Shown here: positions 62,083 to 64,000 of the stretch, piece after piece | Numbering within the stretch: position 1 is the first letter of the stretch | Layout: every line of letters starts with the position of its first letter | Assembly (NCBI GenBank): GCA_964019415.1 | Contig: OZ025872.1 | Location: forward strand, 2,786,699-2,850,698 | DNA from: Ianthella basta | Lineage: Eukaryota > Porifera > Demospongiae > Verongiida > Ianthellidae | Direction of reading: 5' to 3' | DNA: 64,000 nucleotides | The notes under the pieces: generated by a model | Told to the model about the DNA's origin: nothing | What the model saw: the letters and a program-made list of their open reading frames with translations, nothing else | The model's database searches: none | Made by a program: the position numbers and the translations under genes

Positions 62083-64000
62083 ATGGCGATCGCGACGAAG
62101 TTCTTCAGATCATTTTTAGTAAGTGTCAGTATCCCTATGTTTTACCTGCGTGAAAGACATTCTTTACAGGAACCATGCAGGGAACATCACTGACTAAGAT
62201 ATGATCTATGTAGCTAGTTACGTAGCTTGATGTGAAGAAGAGATCGAAGGGCCAGTGTTAGCTGAGGGATGTACGAACGAGATCACTATGACGCATGCAG
62301 AACGCAGAACGTCTACAGTATAAAAAGTGTCATGGTAATTGGCGGTTTAATATTACAGTTAGCTGTAGCTATCTGTTCACAGCGGTGTAGCTAATAGCTA
62401 CACGGAGTCGCTAGCGTATTCCCGGAGAATGTAGCTAACTTGCAATTGCTACATATAACGTCTACAGTATACAAAGTGTCATGGTAATTGGTTGAACAAG
62501 GGCTACAATATCTTTCATTTCCTTCTGCCACAGGGTTTAGACTCTGGTACGTCTCAGCCAGATCCAAGTCTAACCAATGCTGACCAACACACTATGGTAC
62601 TGGAGGCATCAAAAGTGTCTTTTACAAGCAAAAATGCAATTGGATCGGGGTCATTTGCAACAGTTTATCAAGGAAAATACAAGGGGAAGAATTGCGCTAT
62701 CAAGGTGTTTAACAGTGGCCTAGTCCGTAAGAAAATTAGGAGTGAGGAGGCTTTCTCCATTACTCAGCATCATCAGAATGTCGTTTTGGTTCTTGGAATG
62801 TGGTATGGCAATGCTGCAGCCCAACTGTCCAATAATCAACCAGCTTTAGTGATGGAGCTGTGCGACACTAGCCTCTCTAAGTATCTCAAGGAAAAGAGCG
62901 ATAGGGGGGAAGTTTCTCTTTTCAGATTGCACTCAAAGCTGGAAATTTTGAGAGATGTCGCTGCCGGCATGATTTACCTTCATAGTGTGCAGATTTTCCA
63001 CGGTAACCTCACAGCCATTAACATTCTCCTCAACGTGAATGGGGATGAATTGATTGCCAAAGTTGCTGATTTTAGCCTGGAATGCATTCTAGACCCAGAC
63101 ACTATTCACCTTATCACTGCAACAAGAAGAAAGAGCGATTTCATGCCACCTGAAATGAAGGTCTCTTCAGACCGGGCAGAGTTGACAGGAGCAGTAGATG
63201 TCTTCTCCTTTGGCTGCCTGATTCCCCATGTTGCTTCTTGTGTGTATCCAGCACCATCAGGCAAGCATTCCTACCCCCTCGGTTCGTGGCATTTGAATGT
63301 ATTTTATATCAGTTTTATACTAATAATACAGTACAAGGTGCTGTACTAATACATCACAACACATTTCAATCCTCCATGTAGGTGGCAGCTCTGATTTTCA
63401 GAAGCGTGTCCATTTCATCACTGCCCACAAGCATGTCTTTGAGCCCTTGATGAGGAGATGCCTGGATGAAAGGCCCTTAGCACGAGGGACGTTTGAGGAT
63501 GTCATGGGAGACCTACAACTTCATTTGAACAAGTATTCAAAGAATAAGCAGGCAGAGACACTGGAAGAGAAGCAGGTGAACACAATTTTCTTGCATGCAT
63601 AAGCTTACATGCATGTGCATTATAAAGGTCTATGTTAACTGTACCTGTGTGTAGACGGAAATTGAAAGAATGAAGTCTGATGTACTAAAACGTCAAAGAG
63701 CCCACGTGGATCTGCAGGTACATACTGTATGGGCTTACATGCTGTGCAATGCTTAGGTTATGGTTTGAAATTTTGTTCTGCATTGGGTTTTAATTTACTA
63801 CAGAAAGAACATGCTGCTCTGGTCGTTGCATCCAGAAAGGCACAAGTACATTTGTGTGCACTTTTCAGTCAGTATGTACATCCCAAACTTCTGTATAAAT
63901 ATGTACGGTAACCATGCAACCAATTACAGTTTCACTGTAAGCCATGCTCTAACACTTTGGTATATAATTATTATGAAAATATTTCAAGCCAGTTTGTTTT
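62083..64000 (+). CDS. Gene D: pseudokinase, coiled-coil protein (3' truncated), paralogue of gene B
   Basis: Exons: 62083-62118 (MAIATKFFRSFL), 62534-63260, 63382-63575, 63655-63717, 63804-63845, then beyond the window. Exon sizes and phases follow gene B closely: short first exon, phase-1 intron in the kinase C-lobe, then 63 and 42 nt coil exons. The kinase-like domain keeps the glycine loop GSGSFATVYQG and the beta-3 lysine in CAIKVFN (about K69). It has HGN for HRD (about 168-170) with the catalytic-loop Asn kept, and DFS for DFG (191-193). So the metal-binding Asp is present but the catalytic Asp is not. The intron after 63260 uses a GC donor (TCAG then GCAAGC), where gene B uses GT. The ATG has G at +4. 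Probably a scaffold like gene B; whether it has ZU5 and death domains cannot be seen. Confidence 0.88.

Overview
The window is animal nuclear DNA. Its genes are broken into many short exons with GT-AG introns, it carries long CA/GT microsatellites, and it is full of small inverted-repeat elements and transposon relics. The gene content points to an early-branching invertebrate, most likely a demosponge: RIPK/TKL-type kinase folds joined to death domains, a ZU5-death domain protein, and a CARD-coiled-coil protein. That assignment is inference.

Four plus-strand genes lie head to tail and look like one expanded family plus a relative. Gene A (before 1 to 4876) ends in a kinase-like domain, a coiled coil and a death domain. 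Gene B (5250-41421) can be assembled completely from about 34 exons. It encodes roughly 1,690 residues: a short N-terminus, a pseudokinase, about 885 residues of coiled coil, a ZU5 domain, a second beta-rich or UPA-like region and a death domain. Gene C (46506-59889) encodes a CARD, a coiled coil and an unrecognised C-terminal domain, and it carries in-frame TGA codons and frameshifts. Gene D (62083 to beyond the end) repeats the start of gene B. A decayed death-domain exon at about 61.7 kb shows that a further family member once ended just before gene D.

The coiled coils of A, B and C are built from phase-0 exons whose lengths are mostly multiples of 21 nt (42, 63, 84, 105, 126, 147, 189), that is, whole heptads. 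All three kinase-like domains have lost part of the HRD or DFG machinery, each differently. The likely joint role is scaffolding of death-fold signalling complexes, with oligomerisation through the coil and recruitment through the death domain or CARD. This is inferred from architecture only.

The large introns of B and C and the intergenic gaps hold mobile DNA. These include an intact 974-codon reverse transcriptase with a restriction-like endonuclease tail (28056-30980), a RecQ-like helicase fragment in an inverted-repeat element (6.4-7.0 kb) and a hAT transposase relic (40.1-40.4 kb, minus strand). They also include a 2.9-kb inverted-repeat element (42.4-45.4 kb) and many foldback elements. 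On the minus strand at 45406-45847 are two exons encoding the C-terminal tail of eIF4G2/DAP5; I could not find the rest of that gene.
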